A stretch of 64,000 bases of DNA, from the NCBI GenBank assembly GCA_030998225.1, contig JAPYXD010000484.1, forward strand, positions 4,464,001 through 4,528,000, written 5' to 3'. This DNA is from Diplolepis rosae (Eukaryota; Arthropoda; Insecta; Hymenoptera; Diplolepididae). This document shows, in pieces, positions 23,771 to 35,399 of the stretch. The notes under the pieces were generated by a model. It was not told where the DNA came from. It made no database searches and saw only the letters and a program-made list of their open reading frames with translations. How positions within the stretch are numbered: position 1 is the stretch's first letter; each line of letters begins with the position of its first letter. The position numbers and the translations under genes were made by a program.

Positions 23771-24296
23771 ATTCTCATCATATGAGAAATAATGTTTTGG
23801 TTTTATGTGAAAAATAATTTTCGGAATTTTCGTGAAATCTTTACGTTTTGAGATCCCTTGAGTGAGAAAAAACGGTTTTTACGAAAGTGTCTGTCTGTCT
23901 GTCCGTCTGCAGTAGTAATAGGTCATATACTCGATAACTCTGGATAGAAAAAAATTGGCGGATTGAATTGAGCTTATGCATACATTATCGCAGCTGAAAA
24001 AGTAAAGGCAAGTTCGTTAACCAGCTACATCCGACAAAAATTGTCAAAATAGGAGCATTTTTTGTGTTTTTGAAAAGAACTTTATGAAAAAATCAAAATT
24101 TTTAAGACTGGTTTCTGATAATTCTCGTAAATCTCTACTAATTATCCTGATAATATTTTGCAATTAAAATAAATTTAAGAAAGTTACAGTGTATTAAAAC
24201 TTGAAAAAAGTCAATATCCATTTTCCAGTTAAATTATACGATACGAACAAAAGTTATGATAAAAAATGGTTTACTACATAAAGATCTACAACAGTA
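23771..24296. repeat. Family R, copy B (right part missing)
   Basis: Starts with ATTCTCATCAT and follows copy A through GGTTTTATGTGAAAAAT, the TCTG tract (23889-23907), CGATAACTCTGGATAG and AAGGCAAGTTCGTTAACCAG. The match stops near 24296, before the GCGCGAAGCGCG end. Confidence 0.65.
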
Positions 24297-24301
24297 ATAA
24301 C

Positions 24302-24352
24302 TGTAAAGTGACATGTTTGATGACATGTCTGCTATTATATGGACCCAAAATT
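24302..24352. repeat. Second copy of the 51-bp repeat found in malectin intron 3
   Basis: Matches 12231-12281 with two or three differences. It directly follows the breakpoint of family R copy B. Confidence 0.7.
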
Positions 24353-24454
24353 CACAGAATTTTTGTTCATTTCTCATTTCTTTGAAATTGGGTCAGCCGC
24401 TTTTTATTTTCTTCTATTAATATTATCAATGCTACTTACGATAAAAAACGAAAA

Positions 24455-25155
24455 AAAGAGAGAAGGCAAACGTTTCGGCCACATATGGGGACCCTTTTCA
24501 GTGCCATAAATTAAAAGATTAATTCAAAATTTTCGTAAAAGATAAAAATTTAGAAGATAGTTAAAATAAGGATAATAATGAAACTCAAAAACTTATCTCA
24601 TTGCTTGCAATTCAAAATGAAGAAGTCCAGTAAGCAACAACACGAATTGGAAAAAATATGTAGAATTCACTGTATATAGAAAACCGGATAAAATGAACGA
24701 AAAACTTAGAAATTTGTAAACAACAGGCTAGAATTTTTGTTTGTTTTTTTCCTTTATAAAGAACGGATGACCATTTCTTCGACTGTTGTATTATTATATC
24801 ATATATAGGTTTGGTTTCGTCGGTCTTAGGGTCAATAAAACAACATTAAAGAAAAATTATTGAATCAATTTATATCAATAAAAATATTAATATTTCAATA
24901 AATTGTAAGGCTGAAATTATGAATATTAATCGAATTTGCCATGGCATTATTTAACATATGATTTTCAAGTTTTTCAAGCACACGTATAAAATAGTTCTCT
25001 TTGGAAAAAGAAATTTGATGATAAATTGATTTGTTCAATTTTTAGTGACATATATATTCCTTGAAAAAGACCCGCAGTGAGGTTGAAACATAGGAGAATT
25101 TTTGACCAAATATAATGAAGGAGTTTTTTATAGAATGTTGTTTTATTGACCGTGT
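24455..25155 (-). repeat. Possible Penelope-like element remnant with hammerhead-like motif
   Basis: The complement of 24465-24506 contains CACTGAAAAGGGTCC, CATATGTGGCC and GAAACGTTTGCC, close to the CTGANGA...GAAAC core and the flanks of hammerhead motifs in Penelope-like elements, but the invariant CTGANGA is degraded to CTGAAAA. A related GACCCGCAGTGAGGTTGAAAC occurs at 25068-25088. A perfect 18-bp inverted repeat (GGTCAATAAAACAACATT, 24830-24847 and 25134-25151) brackets the second part. No reverse-transcriptase or GIY-YIG frame was found. Confidence 0.4.
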
Positions 25156-26216
25156 GACGTCCAATTTATAATTTAAAATATACCATACCTACCTAAAAAG
25201 TCTAGAGTTAATTGACCTATCTACGTTCCTCGATTTATTGTAAATAATAAACAACTAACCAGGTTGAGGATAAGCCAAATGTATTAAAGAAAGTTATTAT
25301 TTAAGTAAATATTTATTTATAAATTAAATTATATATGTATTTTCAATGAAAATAACCCAAGCTATTCAGTCACGCTGATATCAGTTTCTTATTCTTCTGT
25401 TGAAAATTAGTCTAACCTTTGTTATCAAGTCTCCGGATGAGGTATGCTTAATATTTCCACGGGTAGCCTGGTCCAGTGCTGGCACTTCCACACTATAATC
25501 CCGTGATTTGCGGTGATTCCGGATTTTCACTTGCCACCGCTTGGATACTTGAGATTCAGAAGTGTTCACTTTTTAACAGACCGAACGGCGCGACGAATTA
25601 GGTGATTTTCCGTTTCTCACTGACTTGTTCGACTCTATTTTAAGACGGCGCGACGATTTAGGGTCTCGAATTACACTTGTACTGCAGCTCTCGGATTACT
25701 ACTGTTTAGAGTTTCCATGCATCTGTTTATATAGGGATATGGTGTTTTAAGGCATTGCAACTCAGTCGGCCAATGCATTAGATTTTAGATCCGAGCATTT
25801 CAACAGGGGTTGGCGCTTCCATAAGAATCTTAGGTTTCAGTGTGTTGGGTTGACAGGCTGGGCTGGCTTTATTAGTTTGCGTTGGAAGTCACACCGATTT
25901 CCAATCTGTGTGATCATAGTAGGTGTATCGTTTTCTTCTTAGTGTAAGTGCTACATGCACTTTCTTCCGGTGTAGCGTAGATGTGTCAACTGCATCAGTT
26001 AGGCTTAGTCGCAAGGGTTAATTTCATTATTTGTATATATAGGCAATAAAGAAAAGGTGACAATACAATTATCGTACAATGGGTTACAATTAATTAATTA
26101 ACAATTTCAATTAACAATTATTATGTCATTACATTTAAACAATCTTCATTGTTTATACAAATATCTTGAATGATAGTTATAAACGAATATAGTTTATAAA
26201 TCGTATATGATAACAG
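25156..26216. other. Unassigned, GC-richer repeat-like block
   Basis: 25380-26000 is richer in G and C than its surroundings. It holds TATATAGGG near 25730 and two GGCGCGACGA words (25588, 25648), suggesting the regulatory end of a retroelement or an inserted fragment. A 62-codon frame on the minus strand (25381-25569) has no recognised family, so no gene is called. Confidence 0.3.
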
Positions 26217-26217
26217 C

Positions 26218-26264
<47 letters not shown>

Positions 26265-26338
26265 GATGAATAATAATAACAATAATAATAAGATGAATAA
26301 TAATAACAATAATGATGATAATCATTATTATTATTATA
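26217..26338. repeat. (AAT)n microsatellite
   Basis: About 15 uninterrupted AAT units from 26217, then units broken by GATG, ending in a short inverted ATTATTATT stretch. Confidence 0.95.
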
Positions 26339-26401
26339 CGGTTAAAATAACATTATTGTTATATAACATTTGTTGTAGTTTGTCAATTGTTTTTGATAAC
26401 A

Positions 26402-26452
26402 GCTAAGGGGGTCAAGTTAGAATCGTGAAATACGGGCTGATGCATACGGCTG
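26402..26452. repeat. Third partial copy of the inverted-arm sequence
   Basis: GGGTCAAGTTAGAATCGTG followed by AATACGGGCTGATGCATAC matches 28590-28629 in direct orientation. It adjoins an imperfect inverted repeat (26470-26636) into whose right edge MITE copy B abuts. Confidence 0.65.
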
Positions 26453-26641
26453 GGTATAATTCCTCCTTTATGGTGCTTTTATTGTGCCGTCCCATGCACG
26501 CGCAAAACCGAAAAAGCGAAGCAGAAAATTATAAGAAAGAAAAAGAGACGTTTATCTGTGTGTCCCTTTCACTCTTGTGGTTTTCTGTTTTACGCTTGTC
26601 GCTTTTGGTTTTATTGCTTCCATGGGACTGCACCATTAATA

Positions 26642-27172
26642 CACTCGAAATTCTCTGTAACAAGGCCTCCCTTTTACGAGCGCGTCACACCTCCCTATAC
26701 CGAGCAGACGATCGACCCCTCTTCCCCCACTACTACGGAATGAAGCGTGCTCGAATTTGAAACGTTGTATTTTTGGAAAATTTCCCAATTTTTCATTCCG
26801 TTTTCCAAATTTGTCAAAATTTCCATTTTTTTATTCATTGTCAAGACTTTTTTTCTGAAAATATTCAAAAATACACCTGATAAGCATAGATATTTTTATT
26901 ATTATATTATTATATTATTATATTTTTAGTATTTTGAGTACATACCGTCAAACAAGTTAATTCCATGTTCAATACTCACAGAAATCTTTTTTATACGCTT
27001 TTAACCATGTAAATAAATTATTCACATAGCCTCACTGACAGACTGACTGCGCGCATTATATAATGCGCATAACAGCGCGTAGCAACAAGTAGGATATGGA
27101 GGGAATTCCTCTCGCGCTCATTGCAGAGAGGTCTCCGATGCTCAAGCTTCTCGTTATAGGGAATCTCGAGTG
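26642..27172. mobile_element. TA-flanked MITE, copy B (opposite orientation to copy A)
   Basis: 531 bp, ends CACTCGAAATTCTCTGTAAC and GTTATAGGGAATCTCGAGTG, flanked by TA at 26640-26641 and 27173-27174. It is the reverse complement of 6351-6866 over its whole length, apart from point differences and a short expanded ATT tract near 26900-26925. Confidence 0.85.
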
Positions 27173-27265
27173 TACCTCTCCGAATGCAGGCCCAGAAATT
27201 TATTTACAAGAAGTGAAGTTGATAAGAGTTGTAATTAGTTGGAAATCATTATAAATAATTAAAGA

Positions 27266-28174
27266 AAATAGAATATAAAATAAGGTGAATATAATTTTTT
27301 TTTAAATAGTTAACTAACATTAATAAAAACAGTATAATAAGAACAATTAAAAATGTTTTTGATTTTCAAAATCTACGTCCGTTTTCATCCTCTCTAACAT
27401 TCACGAAATTTTGGAAACAACATTTTATGTACTTTGGATACAAACATGTAGAAACTGGACCAAATTATTCATATGAACTTGCTACTCTTCTCAAGTATCA
27501 CATGCCCTTAAAGCTCATAATTTTAGTAATAGATCAAATAAATTACATTTCTAGGAATCACGTCAGAGGTAATGAAATTTTGCATTTAGTGACCTAAAAA
27601 CGAAGTGTTTTTGTGCAGCATTGACAAAAATAATGCAAGAAAGGTCCAAATTTCATAGTTTTAACCATTTTTAATAACACTTAAAGCAATGATGAACTTT
27701 TCAAAATTTTTGTTTATCTGCCACGAAGGTAGATTCACGGAAAATATCCGATGTATATGAAAAAAACTGTAATTATTTTTACCTGGCTGCTGTGAAAGTT
27801 AAAATTTAGGGAAACAAAGTCGTAAAAATTCAAATTCGTGAAATCATTCATAAAAAAAATATTATAAAAATACTTTTAATGTACTTCTAAGTTACAAATT
27901 TTCTATTTTGTTTCTAATAATTAATTTTCACAATTTGTAGGATCCGCTGTTTAGGTATGAGAATACTTTGAACTTTTACAACTTTTTGTTTCCCTAAATT
28001 TCAACTTTCATACTTCGTGAATGTTAGAGAGGGTGAAAACGGACGTAGATAGACTACTTTTGGTTTTGAAAATGAAAACAAATTTTAATTGATGTTATTA
28101 TACCGTTTTTATTAATGTTAGTTAACTATTTTAGAAATATAAATTAATATTCACCTTATTTTATATTCTATTTC
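27266..28174. repeat. 909-bp foldback element
   Basis: Inverted arms of about 170 bp or more. AAATAGAATATAAAATAAGG at the left matches the right end in reverse, and inner blocks TAGTTAACTAACATTAATAA and TACGTCCGTTTTCA also pair with 28030-28130. No protein frame. No clear target duplication. Confidence 0.75.
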
Positions 28175-28482
28175 AGAATTTTCCATTTTTTTCCATTTTT
28201 CAACTTAATTTTGGCTGAAAAAAATAATATAAATGCGGTAATATGTAGACAATTAAATATACAAATTTGAAAAAAGTTATTATTCAATGCCATTAAGGAA
28301 TAAAAGAGATATTAATATTTAAATATTAATATCAGCTGAATGTTTCAAAATAGTTTTTGTACGAGATTAATATGAATAAAAAGGGGAAAATTTAATTTAA
28401 AATATTCAAATAATATTAATATTTAGTCTGGTCTCTTTTATTTGTTTATGTCATTGAATAATATATTTAAAAATTTTTTTTA

Positions 28483-28629
28483 ATTAAATTCTTCGTATGC
28501 TACTGTGAATTTTCAGGGAGTGATGGTACAGTTAGTGCCGCGTGTGACGATTCGGCAAACTAACTTAGGAATTCAACTTAGGACGCTAACAGGGTCAAGT
28601 TAGAATCGTGGAATACGGGCTGATGCATA
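28483..28629. repeat. Right arm of the 7.3-kb-spaced inverted repeat
   Basis: Inverted match to 21188-21325, from CTTCGTATGCTACTGTG through AGGGAGTGATGGTACAGTTA to CTGATGCATAC. A 25-bp stretch (GGTCAAGTTAGAATC...) present here and at 26402 is replaced in the left arm. No THAP frame follows this arm. Confidence 0.7.
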
Positions 28630-29129
28630 CCTCTGGTTTCAACGGACTAACGACGGCAAACGGATCCAGCAGTCCAACCAATCAAACCAATCACCACACT
28701 CCTATTTTAACCACTTTTTTTAAACTAAAAGTGGCTGCTTACAGAAAAAACATTGACTTTTTAGATTTTGCAAAAAGTAAGATGTATTTTTATAATTTTC
28801 CGTGAGAATTTGCAGTCATGCTAACCTACAATTTCAACTACTTGGACTAGAAATACCGAATCCGCTACAAAAACTTTTAAATAATAGTAAATCACTCAGT
28901 ATCATCAGAAAAGGCAAATGGTTAAATGATATATAAGAATATCAAAATTTGCATTTATCGAACTGTAGAACAATTCTAATATTATGTAACACATTCTAAC
29001 TAATAGTTTGAACGAATTTTTTTCAAAATAAATCCCTTAATTTCTTAATTAGTGAATTAATTATTATTTGCATAGTTTATGATTTTGTTACATAAATGAT
29101 TGACATCCCTGCTTAAAATGTCAGGTAGA
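28630..29129. other. Spacer, no gene seen
   Basis: AT-rich; a short shared word AAACTAAAAGTGG (28720) also occurs beyond the left arm. Nothing else recognised. Confidence 0.35.
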
Positions 29130-29650
29130 AATCGAGTAGAAACCGGATGCAACTATATGGGTCTATCTGGTTCTTGTCCGGGAAGTGGTAACAGAAAATA
29201 AGTTTTAAAAATATTCTACCCGGATCCTACTCGGTATCTATAAGGAATTCAGCGTCTTGTGAATTTTTAAGGTCAAAGTACATCTGTTACCCGGCCCTAC
29301 CCGGTTTCTATCTGGCATTTGGATCCAGAAATTAAAATACAAAAATATGTTTATACCTGGATCCTATCCGGTTTCTATAAGGCAGTTGTTGACTTGCAAA
29401 TTGTTAAGGTGAGAGTACATCTGCTACCCGGCCCTACCCGGTTTCTATCTGGCATATGGATCCAGAAATTAAAATACAAAAATATGTTTATACCCGGATT
29501 TTATCCGGTTTCTATAAGGAATTTCGCCCCTTGCAAATTTTTAAGGTGAAAGTGCATCTGCTACCCGGCGCTACCCGGTTCCTATCTGGCACATAGATCC
29601 AGAAATCAATACAAAAATATGTTTATACCCGGATCTTACCCTGTAGAAAC
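29130..29650. repeat. 137-bp-period tandem repeat
   Basis: CATCTG(T/C)TACCCGGC marks units starting at 29281, 29418 and 29555, an exact 137-bp period, with an earlier degenerate unit near 29140. Each unit carries CTACCCGGTTTCTAT and GGATCCAGAAAT. A 76-codon frame across the array is only the translated repeat. Confidence 0.9.
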
Positions 29651-29689
29651 CTCTTTCTTCTTCTTCTCTTCTTTTTTTTTCTTTTCCAC

Positions 29690-30345
29690 CAGCTACCATT
29701 CTCCATCCTTTTTTGGGGTATCTCCCAGAGACGCAAAGAGCAGTCTCCGGAAGATACCCATCTTTTTTGAGGCGGGGTGGGATTCCAGCTTCTTCTGGAT
29801 TTCCACCCCGCTTTCTAGAATGCTGTGGCCTCGTTCACGCCAGTGATCCCAGAACGTGGGAGCTGGCGGCCCTTGAATGAGGAAGACACAATGAGCTCGA
29901 GGCATCTATGGTGGGGGCCGCCAGCTCCCACGTTCTGGGATCACTGGTTCACGCTGTCCTTCACGTGGCCAGGGTTATTTCTCAGCATACTCTGCTGGAT
30001 AACGCTGAAAACCCTGGCCAAGACCTCCATTTTTTTGCTTTGCTCCCTCAGGAGCTGAAGGATGTCCTTCCATCCCTCAGCTCCTGGAAAAGCACCCAAG
30101 TCCACTTTCCGCACCGTTTTCAAATTAGAATCCATAAATCTTTTTACCAGCGCATCGTGCGTAGAGGAGCGGGTCGGAATAGTTGGGAACGGGTGTACCC
30201 TCGGACCGAGGTCCTACCCCAGTTCCCTGAGGCCCAACCTCCGCTTAGCCGGTCCCGGAATATACGGACAGACCGGACTCGCTCGAAGCAACACAGGCTC
30301 CGACACCTGTGTTCAATACGCACTAGCTGATCAAGGTCCCGAAGG
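29690..30345. repeat. Run of successive hairpins (possible retroelement leader)
   Basis: Consecutive inverted repeats: GGGTATCT/AGATACCC (29718-29758), a 17-bp arm pair around 29771-29811, a perfect 33-bp pair (29839-29871 with 29914-29947), GGCCAGGGTT/AACCCTGGCC (29969-30017), CAGGAGCTG/CAGCTCCTG (30047-30089), GGGAAC/GTTCCC (30185-30226) and AACACAGG/CCTGTGTT (30290-30313). GC-rich compared with its surroundings. Minus-strand frames (e.g. GWKDILQLLREQSKKMEVLA at 30000-30080) look protein-like but match no family I know. Part of hairpin three recurs at 52991-53117. Confidence 0.6.
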
Positions 30346-31568
30346 GGCTGGCTCCTGATCCCGCATGACACACCATCGCGGTGAAGCTAAGCTCACAGCA
30401 GCCTCGCCTCCTCGTGGGCCGGGGAAGACACCACTCGGCGACGAAGCACTCCCAGTGGGATGCCATACTGAAATGATCGTTTGGACTGTTCTTGGTCACA
30501 GACTGTGGAGGCTTTGCAGTGTCCCCCAGGAGATTCCATACACTAATTTGCTCTGAGCCTCATTCAAGAGAGAGACCGTCTATAGGTTCTCCTCTCACAT
30601 TCGAAGGACACATATCACAATCATGCGGCGCTGACATTCATTCAGTTCACTCATTCCTCACAGGCACTCGCAGACTCATTCTCAGCGCCGCTACCTGGGG
30701 CATACATCCTTCTCCATACATAGGGATAGACCCGTTTATAGGGCACCCTTCACGCAATGGGAAGATGCCCATCTATAGAGCCCCCTGCATTTGTTCACCG
30801 ATTCATCGGGACACTACAACCTCCATGACCTCAGGGCCGTCTGCTAAGCCTCCCCACCCGTCCTTTCTTGGCATAGCCCAGAGAAGAACTTCGTCAAGGT
30901 ACCAGTCCGAGGGGAGGGATAAAGTCCTGTAACTCATAATGCAATGCATAATATTTTGTATTATCAACATAAAATAAGGCAATTAATGAAGAAAGGCAAT
31001 AAATAAATATATTGCTAATATTTCCATTATTATCGATATTGGTAAAGAAATATTAGTGAAGAAACAATTTTACTCTAATTATTCGTGATATAAGGATCCT
31101 ATATGCAAGACTATTTATTTCTTCTACTTTTGCGATTAATTTTCTAGAGTGTTATAACTATTTTATGTTTCAAGTTCTGATTAGTATTTAAAAATGTTAT
31201 TTCAATAAAATTGATAATCTTAGTAATTCAAAAATCATAAAACTTTAGTTGTTTATCAATTTTCTCCATATAAAATAATACTTTAATCGGAGAGGACGGA
31301 GGTGGCGCCGCCTTACGGTTTAGTTCCAAGTGGCATCACTGACGGACGACTTTTTCAATGTTGATAAAGGTCGTCGTCGGATAGGACCGGTTAAGCTATT
31401 GAATCACACGTTTTTAAAACTCTTTATAGTAAGATAATGAGTCGAAACGAAAGAAAGCCAAACGTAATTTTAAGGAATCCACTTAAACGAATACATAATG
31501 TCTACTAATCATAATCTTGTAATTTAAAACATAAATATTTGAAATTTATAGCGATGTTGTGATCTTAC
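30346..31568. other. GC-richer unassigned tail, then AT-rich spacer
   Basis: 30346-30930 stays GC-rich and is probably the rest of the same unknown repeat. Its open frames show no known domain. 30940-31290 is AT-rich. 31290-31400 holds a GC-rich block (GGAGGTGGCGCCGCC) of unknown nature. Confidence 0.3.
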
Positions 31569-31569
31569 C

Positions 31570-31800
31570 AGGTGTACAAGTATGAAACCGGTAATGACAT
31601 ATATGTGTCGCTAGGTAAAACTATACGCTCTGCCAAACCAAATCATTGATGCCATTTCTTCGCATTGAGTTCTGTCAAAAATATTCAGTTCATAAACAAT
31701 CAAGTTTCATACAACAACTAATTTTTTTTCGCTAGTAAAAATGTCGATTTTTGTGCCTTCAAACTACGATTTGCGGACATCATTGATTTGCTGTTACTAA
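31570..31800 (+). mobile_element. 5' remnant of a mariner element
   Basis: AGGTGTACAAGTATGAAACC at 31570 resembles a mariner terminal repeat. 170 bp further an ATG at 31741 opens MSIFVPSNYDLRTSLICCY before a stop, resembling the start of mariner transposases (M-S-x-F-V-P-x-x-x-x-L-R...). The rest of the transposase and the right terminus are absent. Confidence 0.5.
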
Positions 31801-34590
31801 ACAAGAAACGTTTTATACGAGGTATAGAAAAAAAGCATAACGAATCTTGTTCTGTAACTGACACTTATGGGATGACATTTTTATAAAAGTGTTATGCAAC
31901 TATCACGTAAGAACAATGAGCACTCATTTGGAACCTAATTCAATAATGTAATTATTCTATGAATATTAAACATATCATAACATTGAAAACTCCAAGACAA
32001 ATTTAAAATATTTACAATCGCAAGAATCCGTACAGATTCGATCAAAATTTGCAACTTTTAAATCCTTAATTACTGATCTAAAACTGTATCTGTACTGTAT
32101 CTTTGATCATTCCAAGAAAACGATTAATATATCAAATTCACTGAACTATTATTGTATAAATTAACTTCATTTTTATATCCAAAATACATTAGTTTCTACC
32201 ACGATACAAAATTGAGTTCAATTTACAAAAAATATGCAGTGTTTTTTATAACGTTATTTCGAGCTTGAGTATTCCGATGAATTTGAGTTTAGAGCACTTA
32301 TGAAAATATAGCGTTGGCAAGTATTGGATCCAATATTTTTTTACGAGTTGAGTATTAATTTTCGCAGAAATAAATTTGAATTTATTACTTGCTAATACTT
32401 TTTCAATAATGGAATGATCAGGGAATGGTTATGAGAAATGAATTAAATTTTATTTCTTCTATATACGCTGAGATTTGGTGTGCCGAGTGCTCAACACACG
32501 ACCCGGTAAAAAGGTATGGATTAAATTGAATGAAGAGGGCTGGGGGGGGGGGGGGTCTGACGACTTTTTGTTTAGCACTTTTTTTATATTTTTTTCTGAA
32601 TGTACAACATCTTAAGAATATTATATCAAAATTTGAAGCAAATCGGAACAAAACTAACGAAGATACAGTGCTTCAAGTGACCGCTCCTCTTGCTCGATTC
32701 GTATACCTGCTTGGCAGACGGCGCGCTTACCTGTTCGTTGCTTCGAATTGTATTCGGTAATTCGGTATATTGTATATGGATTCGGTTTCTGGCTGTTGAA
32801 TAGTGCGGTTCTTTCGTGGTTTCTTCTATGTGAGTTTCATTTAGTCGTGATTACTGTATCACGTCTGGTACTATGGTCTGTGTGTGCAGTTATCAATAAT
32901 TTCTGATCATTGTTTCTCTGACTATATACTAAGGTAGTGGACCCGATATCCGATAGGTACCCTACAGTCGATAACTGCGACAATTAAATTGATTTGAAAA
33001 ATGATATGTATTTATATTATACAAACAAATAATTGTATGAGAAACTTAAATATCTCAAGTTTCTATTTCATAATTTCGAAAAAAAATCAAGCGGCGCCAT
33101 ATTTACAAAAAAAAATAAAGTTCGTGTCAACTCGTGAAACCAGCTCATTATGTCTTGCTGCTGGCCGTCATAGCTAACGGAGACTCGTTGATGGTTGTAA
33201 TTTTCGTCATTTTAGATACAAAAACAACAGTCACAATAAGATTACTAATTATACACTTTAATTTAAGATTTTGAATAATTTTTATAAAGAGTTTAATATT
33301 TAAAAATGTATAAAATGTTCATTTTCCTTAAGTGTTCGTTTTTTGCTGTTTATTAATATAAAAAATTATAAATATTTCATTTAAATTAATTATTATAGAT
33401 AATTTAGTCAATTTATAAATAATTTATTCAAATGAAAATTATAAATGAAATGAAATTATAAATGTTTATTTATAATTGTTATGAATAATTTTATTACATA
33501 TTTAATAAACAATAAGTAAGATTTATTGACAATAAAACAAGGCATCTTTTTTTAAAGTAATCTTGACATCCTTAACCTCATTTCAGTTCGGATCGTCTAT
33601 ATCGACTATTGGGGTCCCTCAGGTCTCGATAACTGCTCCGTTGGGTAAAGTCGTTATCGACTATTGCGCCTATTTTTATGGATTGTCTGCGCCTGTGGAA
33701 TTATACATTTTGGAGTCCCTAGAAGAATATTTAAATATTTAAACATAAGAAGAGACGCTTAGCTGGGAACTTTGCTTCATCATCGCGTCTACCAGAAGCT
33801 TCCTTTTATTAAGGGAGTTATTCAGGATGAAGAATTAACGAACAGAAAAATCTTAAACTTTGCAGAGCGTTAGAATATAATTAAAAAATTATCCGTACTA
33901 AATTTCAAGGTCTGAGGTGGGTTTTTTAGTGAGATATTCATATTTATATTTTGCGCCTCTCTAGTTGATTCAACATGGGCTCCTATGAGAAATCGCGGAG
34001 GTTATTGTGTATTATCATTGATATATTTTCAACTGACGAACAGATCATAACGGGATGTGAACAGTAGAAAAAATAAGATGTTCAGGAATAGTTATTACCT
34101 TTAATAACATTCAAAGGTGGGTTCTAAAAGTAATAACAAATACGATGAAGATTGGAAATTGCTGTAATTTTGGTCCTTGGTTATGTACGGTATGTGGCAA
34201 CGTCGCACTCGTAGGTTATGTGCGAGAAATTTGAAATGTATGCGTTATATCTATTCAGCAGCTCGTACCAACTGGTGATTAAAATTTGTTATGAAAATTA
34301 TGTTTTTAATTAATGAAATATAACATATTAATTATTCGTATGATAAATAAACGAATTAAGTACATACAAACAAATTTATTTACATACATATCATAATAAG
34401 TAGTACGTAAAATCTTTCTCAATGACATACTAAATTTGTCTTATTTTCACAGTCTTGAATCGATATAACAATTTTTCAATACATATCTATTATCATCACA
34501 ATCGTTCATTAATCATTATTTAGAATATTTGATATATATACAATAAATATATACCAACTAAACTAAAGTAAATTAATATTTTGTTTTCAG
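31801..34590. other. Long region without a recognised gene
   Basis: Mostly AT-rich. A 14-base G run lies at 32542-32555. Blocks at 33590-33680 and 33770-33900 are GC-richer; the latter contains TTAAGGGAGTTATTCAGG, echoed in reverse near 34930 (GGTGAGTAACTCCCTTAA), suggesting pieces of one transposon family. No exon could be supported. Confidence 0.35.
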
Positions 34591-34594
34591 ATAA

Positions 34595-34828
34595 TCAGAT
34601 TTTATTTTTAACCTTCCTATTAATTGTCACACGAATTTTCCCGTTTTTATCAGCACCAAACAAACGAGATAATCCATCAAAACCATGTTCTTTGTATGCA
34701 TCGGTAACTATAGCTACCGTGATGTCAGAGGCAATTAATTTTATTCTCATTTGGACGGATGTGCAACTTTTTAATTCATTGTATAATTTCACGTCTGAGA
34801 AACATTTCTTAAGTACTGACGTGACCAT
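34595..34828 (-). CDS. Hypothetical 77-residue protein or exon
   Basis: ATG at 34828 gives a 77-residue, non-low-complexity frame with balanced charge (segments KKCFSDVKLYNELKSCTSVQ, ITVAIVTDAYKEHGFDGLSR, LFGADKNGKIRVTINRKVK). I do not recognise the family. It could be the first exon of a gene or transposon whose other parts are missing. TGCGACGTTGCC lies about 40 bp upstream, and its complement is at 34196-34207. A random open frame cannot be excluded. Confidence 0.25.
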   Translation of the reverse strand: MVTSVLKKCFSDVKLYNELKSCTSVQMRIKLIASDITVAIVTDAYKEHGFDGLSRLFGADKNGKIRVTINRKVKNKI

Positions 34829-35399
34829 ATGTGCGACTGTACACCTGTGCGCACACAAACAAACAAGATGCGACGTTGCCAGATCAAGTACTACTGTAGT
34901 CAACCTGCATGTTTAACTCTGTTTTGACTAGGCGGGTAGGTGAGTAACTCCCTTAAGTGCTTATCTATGTGCCCTCTACGCATAACCTATAATATTTTGC
35001 TTAAGCTTGCCACAGAATTTGAACGGTAACACTTTACTGTCTATCCTATCTTATTGCCTTCTGCTCTGTTTCTACAACCTTACCTAATATTTATATTGTT
35101 TCTTTCATCACTTAGGAAATATTTAGATATCTTCCCAAGCGATCTTTCTACAAGGCTAGGAACTAGGTGATTATTCACAACTTAACTAAATCGGATACGA
35201 ATACGCTTATGGTATATTCACAGTTTTTATTAGTCTTAGAAGTCTCTTGGGTCCTTACTCAGCCCAGCTGATTTGTACGTTAAATTATTTTCTTTATTGG
35301 TATTTAATTTTTTTAGAATTAATTTTATCCTAAATTCTTACATCTGTTGATTTTTTAACTCACTTTTTTTTATCCTCAATATTGTGCACTGAACTATTT

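Noticed and set aside
25381..25569. 62-codon minus-strand frame, possible retroelement gag start
   Set aside because: No motif supports gag, and no primer-binding site or LTR pair could be identified.
26121..26309. Leucine-rich 62-codon frame
   Set aside because: It is only the (AAT)n microsatellite read on the minus strand.
29319..29549. 76-codon plus-strand frame with internal repetition
   Set aside because: It is the translated 137-bp tandem repeat.
34196..34880. Element bounded by inverted GGCAACGTCGCA words
   Set aside because: Only a 12-bp core matches; the flanks differ and no duplication is present, so a transposon boundary cannot be claimed.
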